NCBI RefSeq assembly: GCF_000699445.3
Contig: NW_026137023.1
Coordinates: 18,501-82,500, forward strand
Direction of reading: 5' to 3'
DNA: 64,000 nt
Source: Schistosoma haematobium
Taxonomy: Eukaryota; Platyhelminthes; Trematoda; Strigeidida; Schistosomatidae
The notes beneath the pieces are model-generated. The model was not told where the DNA came from. It did no database searches and saw nothing but the letters and a program-made list of their open reading frames with translations. Shown one piece after another: positions 46,761-60,668 of this stretch (positions are counted from its first letter, which is position 1; every line of letters begins with the position of its first letter). Position numbers and translations under genes: made by a program.

Positions 46761-48001
46761 ATGTTTGGTGAAAGCCAATCTTCACATGAACTACCATTGT
46801 GATTGTCATCAATTCTATTCACATATGAATAGTAAATTCAATTGTAAATTCAATTTATACATATTTATGTATAGGTATTGTGACTGACGAAGATTGTTTT
46901 TCCTTTTCATCATTATTGTCTATTCGTGGTGTGTGTGCGTGTGTGTGAAGTTGTCTGTCAGTTAGTCGTTTTGTTTCGAATCCATTTGAAGTGGACTGTT
47001 GTTCAATACTGCTTTGTTTCAAATGTTCACTACTCTATTGACTACTCTGTTGCATACTGTACATAATTAAATTTAAATGTTGGTTTTGTAAAACTCTTAT
47101 TTTGTCTTTGAATTAATTTATGAACGTCATGGACAATTGGTTGTGTGGATGACGGATGATACTTGACTTTGAATACAAATATGTTAGAACTTTGTCAATT
47201 TTATTTCTTATCATGGTGATCAATTGGTTTGATTTGTATTTATTCTAGTGATTTCTGTGTAATTAACTGCTTCATTGATATTTCATTTATGATACATATT
47301 CGATATATGTGTAGAGTTGATGTCAACTTGAAATTCTTGATGACCACATGTGACGGAAATAGGAGAGAATAAACGGTCTAATTTGAATGATGATGTCAAT
47401 GATAATAATAATAATAATGATAATGTTGATCTTTGTTTTCGAATAGGTTCACTCTGTTTCCTGTTAACTTGTTTGTGAAATGACTTATTCACAGAGCATT
47501 TGTGTAAACCTTCATTGCCTGTTCTGCACAATTTCAACTATGTCCTAGTTAATGGTGGAGGAATCATGAGGAGTAGGTAGAATAGAATAGAATAATTGAC
47601 TGATGATTGAGTTTTATTTCGTGTTCAACGTGTATGTGGAAATTTGTACAGTTGACTGTTGTATTTTGTCGAATATGATTTAGAGAACGATTTGTTAGAA
47701 TTGTTTTTGAATGTGTGATTTGTTCGACGATGTTTTCTCGTTCGTAAGTCAACTAGTTTGATAATATCATTAGGTTATCAGTCAGTTGGATTGAGGTGCA
47801 CATGTCGAATCTTCATTGCTAGTGATTGATCATTTAGGAATCGTGACGACTTTACATAATGAACGAGTTCTCAGTTATATTGATTTAAGCGTATATTGTC
47901 AAGATGTGTTGATCGAACTTATGTGTAGTAAGTTGTATAATGGAGCGGTAAAATTGTGGAAGTGTGGTGTATACTTCGGTGGTTTACATGAATATGTGAA
48001 T

Positions 48002-48516
48002 TGTTATATCCTAGTGAAGATTACGTTGCGAGTAACGTCTGAGACTTATTAATGTACTATTATTATTTATATATTCTCATGGTATAAATATTCAGTAACT
48101 AGATTATGTATATCTATATTCCCCTTGTTATAAGCTTTATTTTGACCTATATATTATTATTGTACGATTTACGGTTCTTAAGCTATGTTCAATTTATTAA
48201 CTACTGCCTCCCACATTCACAGCCACTTTTTGGCTTTATTGTGTACAAATGTTATTTCCTATTTTGTGGTGCGTTGCAGTCTGTTTGTTTGATATATAAA
48301 TACAGTATGTTTGAAATATATGATTGGCATAGTGGAAGATGGTATTGGTGTTCTGGACTCAAGTGGACGAGCTAGGCGGACATAGGACCAATAAGGACGC
48401 TAGGCTGCCCATACCCGCCGAACGACATTGGTTTGGCACAGTGCTAAGATTGTATAAGTCGTATTTTGACTGGTGGATAAATCACGTGATAACTAGCCGG
48501 CCATAAAGTCACAACA
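48002..48516 (+). mobile_element. Solo LTR (P2 left-arm copy)
   Basis: Same element and insertion site as 7336-7850. Confidence 0.85.
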
Positions 48517-49622
48517 TGAATATTTGACTGAAATGCAATCGGGAGTGGAAATTAAGAAATTCAACCGATGAGACATTAAAGAATTGTAAATTGTCGATTT
48601 AACATAGTGTTCATCGGTGGTGAGACTATTTATAAATGCGAAATAATGATAAGGAGACAGGTTGATGTTCGGCAGTCGTGGATCCACTGTGATAGATGGT
48701 TAACGAATGAATACACAACAAATAGGATGGATATCTAATCAGAATGATTTCTTATGAATTCATCAAGCACATTTCTGTAAGTTTGGATCTACTTGTATAT
48801 TACCATCACAGATTGTGTGTAAGTACCCTGACAAATTGACTCTTGCAACGCATTATCATGCGTCTTATCTATAGGTGGTAATAAGGTATTATACATATTG
48901 TAATTGTTAGCTGGGTTGTCATGAGTTTAGAGACAACAATTGTTTTGATGTGTTCAGGAGTTAGTTGGTAACTGTTGGATATAGTTAACCAATATTCAAC
49001 AGAAATTCCCCACCATTATTGAATAATCGAATTCAAATCTTGTTTAATTACTCAACTTGGTAATTTTATATATGATCTGTCGAACATCATTTGATTGATC
49101 GTCTATTCCGATGCGACACTTGTTTCTCTTAATATTTCTTTGAGTTGTTCAATCATTTGTTTATTCTGTCTGCCACACGGAATTCATCGAAACATTTTGG
49201 ATAACATTTAGTAAACCGTGTGCTCGAAAAATATGTGATGACTCCAGGCGGAGTTAATGTAAATTGTAATATCTTTCTGATTGAATTGTTTAGTGAGAGG
49301 ATTCTCGATTCTCATATTGCTTTTGTTAAACTTTTGTGTGGATAGATTTGGTATAGAAAGTGTTTTACGGTTAATTCATTTGTAACTGTTAGAAATTTGT
49401 GGACTAGTTGAAAAGCTATTTTCTTTCTTGAGTATGGCTTCAATACGGTATAAACGTGTGATACTCTACAGAAGGAAGAACGTCTTTGCATTTCTATTCA
49501 GATGAATATTTTGATCAGTAGAAGTTTGATATTTACTTATTGTGATGATTTTGGAAATTGTGCACGAGCATTTCCCGATCGCTTCGGATTTGTAATGATA
49601 ATTGGAATGACAAAGGTTATCG

Positions 49623-49623
<1 letters not shown>

Positions 49624-49672
<49 letters not shown>
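49624..49672 (+). repeat. (AAT)n microsatellite, about 16 units
   Basis: Counterpart of 8958-8983, about twice as long. Confidence 0.9.
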
Positions 49673-50400
49673 CGATGGTATCCCGGTGTCAAGTGTCCAC
49701 ATTCCGCATGCTTTGAAAATTACCAGCAGACAAAGAAGTACGGCTGCTCGCCGTTTTGGTGAAGCGATAGCGATAAAAAACTCAAACCGGATTTATGTAT
49801 TCAAAAAGAGACAGTAATAAACTTACTATTACCCTGGTAACCCAATTTTTCGTTTTTGTTTTTTTGTTGGTTATTTGTGTCATTTTATTTATTTATTTAT
49901 TTTTAAATATTTAGTTTGTGTTATATTCCTCTCCTATTACCGAATTCTTAAACCACCCTTTCATTCACACATTTCCGATCACTTGATCCTCTTAAATTAT
50001 GTGAACTTTTCAATTTCTATTCAATTATTATGTAACGCATCTTATCAGTTTTTAATTCCATGAATCTTTCACTACCTCTAAAATCATCACACAATTTATC
50101 TTATCTGTCTCTGAACACCACTCAACTATTCCACCACCCATCCTTAATGTTCCTTTGATTCTAACAGCAAATAACCTCTGACCAGTTCTTGCATGTACAT
50201 ATATATACAGTTGTTATTGATAATCTAGGTCATTCCAATTCTTTACTTTCTGTCATGTCAATTGTTTCATACTATTTCTTGCCTCAATGTTAAATTCTAA
50301 TATATATTTGGTTGTAAGCAGCTGACGAGAAACCTCGAAATAAAATGAATTCATGCTATTCTGCATCAATATTTGTTCTGGCTTTATTTATATTATTTAG
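49673..50400 (+). mobile_element. PLE-B, P2 left-arm copy
   Basis: Counterpart of 8984-9712. One A fewer near 49785 shifts the end of the endonuclease remnant out of frame. Confidence 0.75.
50318..50364 (+). ncRNA. Hammerhead-like ribozyme in PLE-B (P2 left arm)
   Basis: Same fold as 9630-9676. Confidence 0.6.
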
Positions 50401-50615
50401 TACGTAACTTCTCAAGCACTTTGATGAACTACTACAGAAATTCAACATCCGATCTATGTGCGGAATCGTTCTAGTGATGTCTCATCCCGAAACTTCGTCA
50501 TTCGATTCGCAAGTTATGAACATGATAGTTACACAATGGTCAGTTGTTTTTAATGTTTTGTTTTCAAACATGCTTGCCAACTGTGTTTTTAAATAAAGCA
50601 AGAACAAATATTGAT

Positions 50616-50662
50616 GCAGAATAGTATGAATTCATTTTATTTCGAGGTTTCTCGTCAGCTGC
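50616..50662 (-). ncRNA. Hammerhead-like ribozyme, PLE-A copy 3 left terminus
   Basis: Same fold as 9928-9974. Confidence 0.6.
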
Positions 50663-50745
50663 TTACAAACCAAACATTGTGATAGAATTTTTACATTGAG
50701 ATAGAGTGAAAACAAATGACATAGATGAGTGTAAATAACTGGATT

Positions 50746-50795
<50 letters not shown>

Positions 50796-50819
50796 CTCCA
50801 ACTGCATCTACCAATTTAC

Positions 50820-51113
50820 ATGTACGTGCCAAACACATACATTGGAAGAACTGAGAGAAGAGTGCATGTCCGCATTTCTGAGCATGTTCCAAAAAACTTG
50901 AGGCTGCGTGGGACCATGGCTTTCAACAGTGCAATAGCTCGACATCTACTTGACACCGGGCACACCATCGACATTCCTCATGCTTTCAAAATTATTAATA
51001 GACAAAGAATTACGACCACCCTCCGTTTTGCTGAAGCTATTATGATCAAAAAATTTAAACCTGACTTATGCATTCAAAAAGAGACTTTAATTAACTTATC
51101 ACTACCCTGGTAA
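50820..51113 (+). pseudogene. GIY-YIG remnant, PLE-A copy 3
   Basis: 97 codons, as 10166-10459 with one Ser-to-Ile change (RQRIT). It still lacks the GIY half in frame and the reverse transcriptase. Confidence 0.8.
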
Positions 51114-51473
51114 CCCTTTATCATTATTATTATTTTTATTTTATTTCTATTTATTTTAAAATATTTATATTCCTCTCCTATTACATAAGTCTTAAACCAC
51201 ATTATCATTCACACATTTCCACCACCTGATCCTCCTAAATTATCTTAACTTTTCAAATTCTATTTAATTATTATTACGTAACCTATCTTATGATTATTCA
51301 ATTCCATTATTACACCACCCAACCCGAATTAATTCCTTTTGACCTCTGACCTGTTCTAGCATATATATATATATATATAGTTATTATTGTAATCCAGTTA
51401 TTTACACTCATCTATGTCATTTGTTTTCACTCTATCTCAATGTAAAAATTCTATCACAATGTTTGGTTTGTAA

Positions 51474-51520
51474 GCAGCTGACGAGAAACCTCGAAATAAA
51501 ATGAATTCATACTATTCTGC
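51474..51520 (+). ncRNA. Hammerhead-like ribozyme, PLE-A copy 3, spacer side
   Basis: Same fold; counterpart of 15231-15277 after spacer inversion. Confidence 0.6.
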
Positions 51521-53520
51521 ATCAATATTTGTTCTTGCTTTATTTAAATTCATAAAGGGAACCAACTGTGTTTTGTTTAATGATGAATTGTATCCAATTG
51601 TGTAAACTGTTCTGGGTTGAGAAAATAAACTGACCTGTTGGCAGCATGGAGTGATTTCCGTTGTATGCTCTAACAAGGGTTATATCGGTCTACGCTGACT
51701 CTAATTTTCAATCGATCAGCGCTCGTAGATATCTCGAGAACTCGCTAGAGGATTTTGATGGAAATTCCATGTAAACTAGAGTGTTTCTACTAGCGTATAT
51801 TTCATTGTTCTTGTTGAGTGGGATATAGATTATTCCCTTTCGATTCTAGTTGTAATTTTAGAAGATTTGAGTTGGGTGTAGTGTGCAAGGTATGCTGAAC
51901 GGTAGGAGGAACCAACACAGTCCATTGATGTTTGACAAACACTCACCTGGAGCTCACACCCAGTCGATATTCACTAAGTGTTCAATAGATTCCAATCGAT
52001 AATGAAAGTAATCCTCGGGACGGTCAACTGTAATGCGTTGATCAATAGAAGGACATTGAAATGATAATAACTCTGTGCGAGCGAGTGAGTGAGTGATTGA
52101 GTGCAGATTTTTATCGATATGATGTCTTTTCAGAAGTAGTATTATGGGTTCGAATGCGTTTGAATATATGTTTATTTGTATAATGACGCGAATAACTGTA
52201 CGTTGAACATGACAATTTAATGTGAATTTCTTCTTTGTGTTCTGAATTATTTCAGTTGTCATTCAGAGCGAAGCCAACTGTTACTTGGTTCTAGTAATTC
52301 TTGATCACATCACAAACTCCATTGTTACAGTGTTTAGTGATTCATCACCAAGTTTCATGCTGACTGGTCAATCATTTTTTGGCGTGGTTCCTCAAATTTA
52401 TGGTGATATTGATATTATAATCAGTTCTTCAATCCGCCCCTCATCAATCATGCGTTTCTATGTATCATTAAACTTTCAACTGATTTCCTGTGTTTCGTCT
52501 ACACATTTCCACTCCATCTTCCACATTAGTGTAATAATTTTTTAACCCAATCAGTCAATCGATGATCCATATGACAGTTCGTGTATTGCTTAATCTAGGA
52601 GTTTTGTTGAGAATGTATGTGTAGTTTGACAAAATCAATGAGATGAGGTGAGGAGATCTATTGAAGATTGTCAGATGAAAACCAAATAATGATATTCAAT
52701 CGGTTTGCACACACACATAGATTTATTCATTTATTTTCTAGAATCACTGGTTACAACAATAGAGGCATGGTTTACTTCTTGACCAATAATATTGTAAATA
52801 AGTAAAGTGGAATGGTAAGAAATGATGACCGTGTTAAGTACCCTGAAATTCCTAATTGATCAAAGTGAAGCGGACAATATGGAGTTGCAGTATTTAATTC
52901 CATAGATTTTCTTCTCAAGGAAAAAACACCCAAAATTGTAATGAATCACTTCCCGTACTGAAAATGAGTAAACAAACAACTTGAACTGACTTGAAATAAC
53001 AAAATGGACATTGAACTGAACAAAATCACTATAGAATAAGGTCAGACGAGTGGGTCAAACATAAATACTACGATAATTGATGCAATTCATTTCAGTAAAG
53101 GAGAATAACTAACAGTACATACACTTTTTGATCAAAGTGAGATTATCACTGATTGTTTGAAATAATAATAAACGTTGTGGGAAATAAATTTCAATGTGTA
53201 CTGTTTATTCATTAGTGTGTCAACGAATTCGCGAACCTACTGTTCATATATAAGTCATTAATTTAATGAGTGAATTTCTAATAATCAGGTGACTCAAATT
53301 AATTTTCACTACTCCATCGACCATGCTTGAATCTGATATGTTCTACACGGAGATATATTAGTTTATCCGTGCAGTTTGGTTCAACTACAAATGAAACAAC
53401 GTTCGTAGTGTTCCCTAGTCTGAAATTCTTTTCCGTTTGTTTTGGTTTACAGTTTAATCGATGGATTCCAAAGTATGAGATACCTTATGAGTGCAAAAGG
53501 TTTTGAGCAATTGAATTACA

Positions 53521-53732
53521 CACTTACTTGGTAAGCCAAAAATGTTTGAAAAATAATGGTCAACTAGAAAAATCAGAAGTAATTTATTAGGTCAAACAAT
53601 ACCCCTCACACAACTATGGATAACTAATCGATATTACCAGGATGTCGAACGAATGTAAATACAACAGATGTAGGCACTGAATCCAGACTAATGAAATTAT
53701 CTTTACCAAAGGGGTATTCATCTGACTCACAC
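53521..53732 (-). repeat. Dispersed repeat, copy in P2 spacer
   Basis: Reverse complement of 13018-13229. Confidence 0.7.
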
Positions 53733-54055
53733 GCAACAACTCTTCTTTTCGACTCTCAGACTTTCTGAATGTTTTTGTGCTCTAGTCTGCTTGAATGTCT
53801 TGGTTGCGACTAATCATCTTTCGATAGAATAATGAGAAGACGGAGTTGATCTGGAAAATGTGATGTATTTGCGCCATACATTTCGGATAATCTGGTCAAA
53901 CATATACTTGTCAGGGCATTTTTATATGAAATTAATAAAGGTCCATTAGATGAAAGTTCAAATAAAAAGGAACAAAGGGGAAAGAAACAATTTTACATCG
54001 TATAGAATGAATGAGAAATTGTAGCGTTAACCCAGGCCATAGAATGACTTAAGGA

Positions 54056-54280
54056 TTACCAAGGTAAATCCAAGGTTACGACAAATTGTTTTTTATACGT
54101 AAAGGGGGTTTAAATTTACGAATAGACAAGGCTTTAATAAATTTGAGAATTCGTCCTTGACAATTTCTATACATAGTTTTAAAAGCTGTAATAATATCAA
54201 TTTTGTGCCTCGTTTCAATTACATGCTTCGCTATCGATGAACATGGTTTTCTATCTCCCAAGTTGATTGGATCATTTGAA
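54056..54280 (-). mobile_element. PLE-C, P2 spacer copy
   Basis: Counterpart of 12470-12694. The 61-codon frame 54076-54261 carries the KHVIETRHKIDI and IRKFKP pieces. Confidence 0.6.
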
Positions 54281-55999
54281 ACACATTGATTTTGAAGCTA
54301 TATAGGCGCATGTTCAGTGACCTTTGGTTGCATTGTTCGGTTGACATTAAGCCCACGGCAATTAAGATTCCCTACCACCCATTTCTAAAAAATTGTATGG
54401 TGTGAAAGAAAAATTTAGCGATCGGTGATTGGTGTACTCGTTTTGCAAGTGTGTGCTCAAGTGATAATGAATAAACATTTTGTCACCTTTAATCATTTTG
54501 TAATTGGTCGTAAACTGTTCATCTTTGCAATCTGATTAGTTGAAATTGAAATGGCATCTGGAGCTGTGATTGGATGTCAGAATTTTGATTTTTACATTTG
54601 AAATTTAACGATAGTGAATAAATCTTTTGTGTAATCTTAGTCTTGTAAGAAATTTAGACATTTTAAGAAAAAAACACCAACTTAAGTGCAATCCTACTGT
54701 TAGTGAATGTGTATTGGGATAAATTTTTGATTTCCGATCAAGTGATTTAATGTCACGAGTACTTATATGTATCACGTAAAAGAAAGTTGAGTGAAAAAGG
54801 GAACTGAAAATCGATTTGAATATTTGATAATAGTGATTACTGAATTCGGTCGGTTGTCTAATGCTGAATACCCAATTAATAAACAAATTATTACCGAAGT
54901 GTGTGCATAAGTTTTTTTAGTAACACATGGTCTGTTAATCGGAGAAACAAATCAACATATCAATAATTCATCATGGTAAATTACTGGTTGAAATATGTAT
55001 AATTCAGGTGAAGCAACCGTAGACCATCATTTAATGAACCGACTTTGACAGTACATGAAAGTAGTTATAAATTTTCCGAAAAAGGCACTTAATATTTAGT
55101 GAACGTTTATTTTGTAATTGGTCATTCTTAACGAGAATTAGAAAACGTCAGATTTCAATGCGGTTAATTTTAAAAGTCCATTGAAACGGTTCATTATTTT
55201 CACTTGTAAATTATTTGTAGTTCTGTATTTTAAAATTAATTTTTTGGTCGTAATAAGAACTAGTGTGTTTAATCAGTCATGTGTGAATATTGTTAACCGC
55301 CGTAATATGAAACCTGAACTATATCTAGACATAACGAATGTAACCATTTTTCACAAGCATTTGAAATATCAGTTTCATGAAGTGTAAATGAACAAGCCTA
55401 CGTCGTCTGACTGACTCAACAAATATCTATCGACATTAAACGTATAAATATGAATTAGGTCATCTGTATCAATGAACATTTAATATGTTATTATTATCCA
55501 TTTTCCTTATTATTATTATTATCATTATTATTATTATGTCAATTGACAAGATTCAATTCTCATACTATGTATTTCATTGACACAAAATTTTTTGCATTTT
55601 CAATTTTCCTATCAGCTTTAATCACATTCATCTTCGTAATGATAATCACTAATAAATGTTCTCATAAACTTATTGACCTAACGAGCAAATTAGAATTTTC
55701 AATATATTGCAATATTCCTATTAAAATTTACTAAAATGTACTATTATTAGATAGTTTACAAATGTGTTACTAAAACATGAACGGTAATCACATTATTTTA
55801 AATCTAAAATTATTAGATCTGTGTTCATTAAATGACAAAATCTTGTCTGTTTTCTTAACCTTTATATGTAATATACATTAGAATCAAGTTTACGAATACA
55901 TGAGCGATAATCGCTTATCGATTATTAATATCTAAGATATATCTAAATGCATTTGACATTAGACGACATAGATGAGTGTAAATAACTGGGTTACAATAA

Positions 56000-56036
<37 letters not shown>

Positions 56037-56281
56037 TAGAACAGGTCAGAGGTCAAAAGGAATTAATTCGGGTTGGGTGGTGTAATAATGGAATTGAATA
56101 ATCATAAGATAGGTTACGTAATAATAATTAAATAGAATTTGAAAAGTTAAGATAATTTAGGAGGATCAGGTGGTGGAAATGTGTGAATGATAATGTGGTT
56201 TAAGACTTATGTAATAGGAGAGGAATATAAATATTTTAAAATAAATAGAAATAAAATAAAAATAATAATAATGATAAAGGG

Positions 56282-56575
56282 TTACCAGGGTAGTGATAAG
56301 TTAATTAAAGTCTCTTTTTGAATGCATAAGTCAGGTTTAAATTTTTTGATCATAATAGCTTCAGCAAAACGGAGGGTGGTCGTAATTCTTTGTCTATTAA
56401 TAATTTTGAAAGCATGAGGAATGTCGATGGTGTGCCCGGTGTCAAGTAGATGTCGAGCTATTGCACTGTTGAAAGCCATGGTCCCACGCAGCCTCAAGTT
56501 TTTTGGAACATGCTCAGAAATGCGGACATGCACTCTTCTCTCAGTTCTTCCAATGTATGTGTTTGGCACGTACAT
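56282..56575 (-). pseudogene. GIY-YIG remnant, PLE-A copy 4
   Basis: 97 codons open; identical in layout to 50820-51113, including the RQRIT variant. Confidence 0.8.
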
Positions 56576-56599
56576 GTAAATTGGTAGATGCAGTTGGAG

Positions 56600-56676
<77 letters not shown>

Positions 56677-56766
56677 TTATTGTAATCCAGTTATTTACAC
56701 TCATCTATGTCATTTGTTTTCACTCTATCTCAATGTAAAAATTCTATCACAATGTTTGGTTTGTAA

Positions 56767-56813
56767 GCAGCTGACGAGAAACCTCGAAATAAAATGAATT
56801 CATACTATTCTGC
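56767..56813 (+). ncRNA. Hammerhead-like ribozyme, PLE-A copy 4
   Basis: Same fold as 16140-16186. Confidence 0.6.
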
Positions 56814-57030
56814 ATCAATATTTGTTCTTGCTTTATTTAAAAACACAGTTGGCAAGCATGTTTGAAAACAAAACATTAAAAACAACTGACCATTGTGTAA
56901 CTATCATGTTCATAACTTGCGAATCGAATGACGAAGTTTCGGGATGAGACATCACTAGAACGATTCCGCACATAGATCGGATGTTGAATTTCTGTAGTAG
57001 TTCATCAAAGTGCTTGAGAAGTTACGTACT

Positions 57031-57757
57031 AAATAATATAAATAAAGCCAGAACAAATATTGATGCAGAATAGCATGAATTCATTTTATTTCGAGGTTTC
57101 TCGTCAGCTGCTTACAACCAAATATATATTAGAATTTAACATTGAGGCAAGAAATAGTATGAAACAATTGACATGACAGAAAGTAAAGAATTGGAATGAC
57201 CTAGATTATCAATAACAACTGTATATATATGTACATGCAAGAACTGGTCAGAGGTTATTTGCTGTTAGAATCAAAGGAACATTAAGGATGGGTGGTGGAA
57301 TAGTTGAGTGGTGTTCAGAGACAGATAAGATAAATTGTGTGATGATTTTAGAGGTAGTGAAAGATTCATGGAATTAAAAACTGATAAGATGCGTTACATA
57401 ATAATTGAATAGAAATTGAAAAGTTCACATAATTTAAGAGGATCAAGTGATCGGAAATGTGTGAATGAAAGGGTGGTTTAAGAATTCGGTAATAGGAGAG
57501 GAATATAACACAAACTAAATATTTAAAAATAAATAAATAAATAAAATGACACAAATAACCAACAAAAAAACAAAAACGAAAAAATTGGGTTATCAGGGTA
57601 ATAGTAAGTTTATTACTGTCTCTTTTTGAATACATAAATCCGGTTTGAGTTTTTTATCGCTATCGCTTCACCAAAACGGCGAGCAGCCGTACTTCTTTGT
57701 CTGCTGGTAATTTTCAAAGCATGCGGAATGTGGACACTTGACACCGGGATACCATCG

Positions 57758-57758
<1 letters not shown>
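57031..57758 (-). mobile_element. PLE-B, P2 right-arm copy
   Basis: Counterpart of 16404-17130, with the (AAT)n tract at 57759-57807 (about 16 units) at its 5' side. Confidence 0.75.
57065..57111 (-). ncRNA. Hammerhead-like ribozyme in PLE-B (P2 right arm)
   Basis: Same fold as 16438-16484. Confidence 0.6.
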
Positions 57759-57807
<49 letters not shown>

Positions 57808-58913
57808 CGATAACCTTTGTCATTCCAATTATCATTACAAATCCGAAGCGATCGGGAAATGCTCGTGCACAATTTCCAAAATCATCACAATAAGTAAATA
57901 TCAAACTTCTACTGATCAAAATATTCATCTGAATAGAAATGCAAAGACGTTCTTCCTTCTGTAGAGTATCACACGTTTATACCGTATTGAAACCATACTC
58001 AAGAAAGAAAATAGCTTTTCAACTAGTCCACAAATTTCTAACAGTTACAAATGAATTAACCGTAAAACACTTTCTATACCAAATCTATCCACACAAAAGT
58101 TTAACAAAAGCAATATGAGAATCGAGAATCCTCTCACTAAACAATTCAATCAGAAAGATATTACAATTTACATTAACTCCGCCTGGAGTCATCACATATT
58201 TTTCGAGCACACGGTTTACTAAATGTTATCCAAAATGTTTCGATGAATTCCGTGTGGCAGACAGAATAAACAAATGATTGAACAACTCAAAGAAATATTA
58301 AGAGAAACAAGTGTCGCATCGGAATAGACGATCAATCAAATGATGTTCGACAGATCATATATAAAATTACCAAGTTGAGTAATTAAACAAGATTTGAATT
58401 CGATTATTCAATAATGGTGGGGAATTTCTGTTGAATATTGGTTAACTATATCCAACAGTTACCAACTAACTCCTGAACACATCAAAACAATTGTTGTCTC
58501 TAAACTCATGACAACCCAGCTAACAATTACAATATGTATAATACCTTATTACCACCTATAGATAAGACGCATGATAATGCGTTGCAAGAGTCAATTTGTC
58601 AGGGTACTTACACACAATCTGTGATGGTAATATACAAGTAGATCCAAACTTACAGAAATGTGCTTGATGAATTCATAAGAAATCATTCTGATTAGATATC
58701 CATCCTATTTGTTGTGTATTCATTCGTTAACCATCTATCACAGTGGATCCACGACTGCCGAACATCAACCTGTCTCCTTATCATTATTTCGCATTTATAA
58801 ATAGTCTCACCACCGATGAACACTATGTTAAATCGACAATTTACAATTCTTTAATGTCTCATCGGTTGAATTTCTTAATTTCCACTCCCGATTGCATTTC
58901 AGTCAAATATTCA

Positions 58914-59428
58914 TGTTGTGACTTTATGGCCGGCTAGTTATCACGTGATTTATCCACCAGTCAAAATACGACTTATACAATCTTAGCACTGTGCCAAACC
59001 AATGTCGTTCGGCGGGTATGGGCAGCCTAGCGTCCTTATTGGTCCTATGTCCGCCTAGCTCGTCCACTTGAGTCCAGAACACCAATACCATCTTCCACTA
59101 TGCCAATCATATATTTCAAACATACTGTATTTATATATCAAACAAACAGACTGCAACGCACCACAAAATAGGAAATAACATTTGTACACAATAAAGCCAA
59201 AAAGTGGCTGTGAATGTGGGAGGCAGTAGTTAATAAATTGAACATAGCTTAAGAACCGTAAATCGTACAATAATAATATATAGGTCAAAATAAAGCTTAT
59301 AACAAGGGGAATATAGATATACATAATCTAGTTACTGAATATTTATACCATGAGAATATATAAATAATAATAGTACATTAATAAGTCTCAGACGTTACTC
59401 GCAACGTAATCTTCACTAGGATATAACA
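58914..59428 (-). mobile_element. Solo LTR (P2 right-arm copy)
   Basis: Same element and insertion site as 18282-18796. Confidence 0.85.
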
Positions 59429-60668
59429 ATTCACATATTCATGTAAACCACCGAAGTATACACCACACTTCCACAATTTTACCGCTCCATTATACAACTT
59501 ACTACACATAAGTTCGATCAACACATCTTGACAATATACGCTTAAATCAATATAACTGAGAACTCGTTCATTATGTAAAGTCGTCACGATTCCTAAATGA
59601 TCAATCACTAGCAATGAAGATTCGACATGTGCACCTCAATCCAACTGACTGATAACCTAATGATATTATCAAACTAGTTGACTTACGAACGAGAAAACAT
59701 CGTCGAACAAATCACACATTCAAAAACAATTCTAACAAATCGTTCTCTAAATCATATTCGACAAAATACAACAGTCAACTGTACAAATTTCCACATACAC
59801 GTTGAACACGAAATAAAACTCAATCATCAGTCAATTATTCTATTCTATTCTACCTACTCCTCATGATTCCTCCACCATTAACTAGGACATAGTTGAAATT
59901 GTGCAGAACAGGCAATGAAGGTTTACACAAATGCTCTGTGAATAAGTCATTTCACAAACAAGTTAACAGGAAACAGAGTGAACCTATTCGAAAACAAAGA
60001 TCAACATTATCATTATTATTATTATTATCATTGACATCATCATTCAAATTAGACCGTTTATTCTCTCCTATTTCCGTCACATGTGGTCATCAAGAATTTC
60101 AAGTTGACATCAACTCTACACATATATCGAATATGTATCATAAATGAAATATCAATGAAGCAGTTAATTACACAGAAATCACTAGAATAAATACAAATCA
60201 AACCAATTGATCACCATGATAAGAAATAAAATTGACAAAGTTCTAACATATTTGTATTCAAAGTCAAGTATCATCCGTCATCCACACAACCAATTGTCCA
60301 TGACGTTCATAAATTAATTCAAAGACAAAATAAGAGTTTTACAAAACCAACATTTAAATTTAATTATGTACAGTATGCAACAGAGTAGTCAATAGAGTAG
60401 TGAACATTTGAAACAAAGCAGTATTGAACAACAGTCCACTTCAAATGGATTCGAAACAAAACGACTAACTGACAGACAACTTCACACACACGCACACACA
60501 CCACGAATAGACAATAATGATGAAAAGGAGAACAATCTTCGTCAGTCACAATACCTATACATAAATATGTATAAATTGAATTTACAATTGAATTTACTAT
60601 TCATATGTGAATAGAATTGATGACAATCACAATGGTAGTTCATGTGAAGATTGGCTTTCACCAAACAT

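Larger units (their letters stand above)
41668..51418 (+). repeat. Palindrome P2, left arm
   Basis: Matches 1013-10786 of P1 in the same orientation with offsets of about 40655-40690, including the double 294-bp repeat (41946-42239 and 42913-43206) and the same 1.94-kb absence upstream of the gene. Unlike P1 left it keeps the 12-bp ATTGTAAATTCA unit near 46842. It ends at 51418 inside the PLE-A terminus. Confidence 0.95.
50591..51546 (+). mobile_element. PLE-A copy 3 with both inverted termini
   Basis: Complete version on the P2 left side: left terminus with minus-strand ribozyme, short (TA)n (50753-50794), GIY-YIG remnant, (AT)n (51360-51379), and right terminus crossing the arm/spacer boundary at 51418. 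In P1 the left-side copy is the truncated one; here it is the complete one, as expected if the spacer has flipped. Confidence 0.75.
51419..55964 (-). repeat. Palindrome P2 spacer, inverted relative to P1
   Basis: Reverse complement of 10787-15330, nearly identical and almost the same length (4546 versus 4544 bp). The end that touches the left arm in P1 touches the right arm here. It contains PLE-C (54056-54280) and the dispersed repeat (53521-53732). Frames at 51954-52262 and 55181-55387 are unrecognised and match those of P1. Confidence 0.95.
55965..56840 (-). mobile_element. PLE-A copy 4, truncated at the spacer junction
   Basis: Equivalent to copy 1 of P1, truncated where the spacer begins. 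(AT)n tracts at 56004-56034 and 56601-56671. Confidence 0.75.

Noticed and set aside
49466..49762. Open frames with poly-Ile or poly-Asn on opposite strands
   Set aside because: They are translations of the (AAT)n tract at the PLE-B edge.
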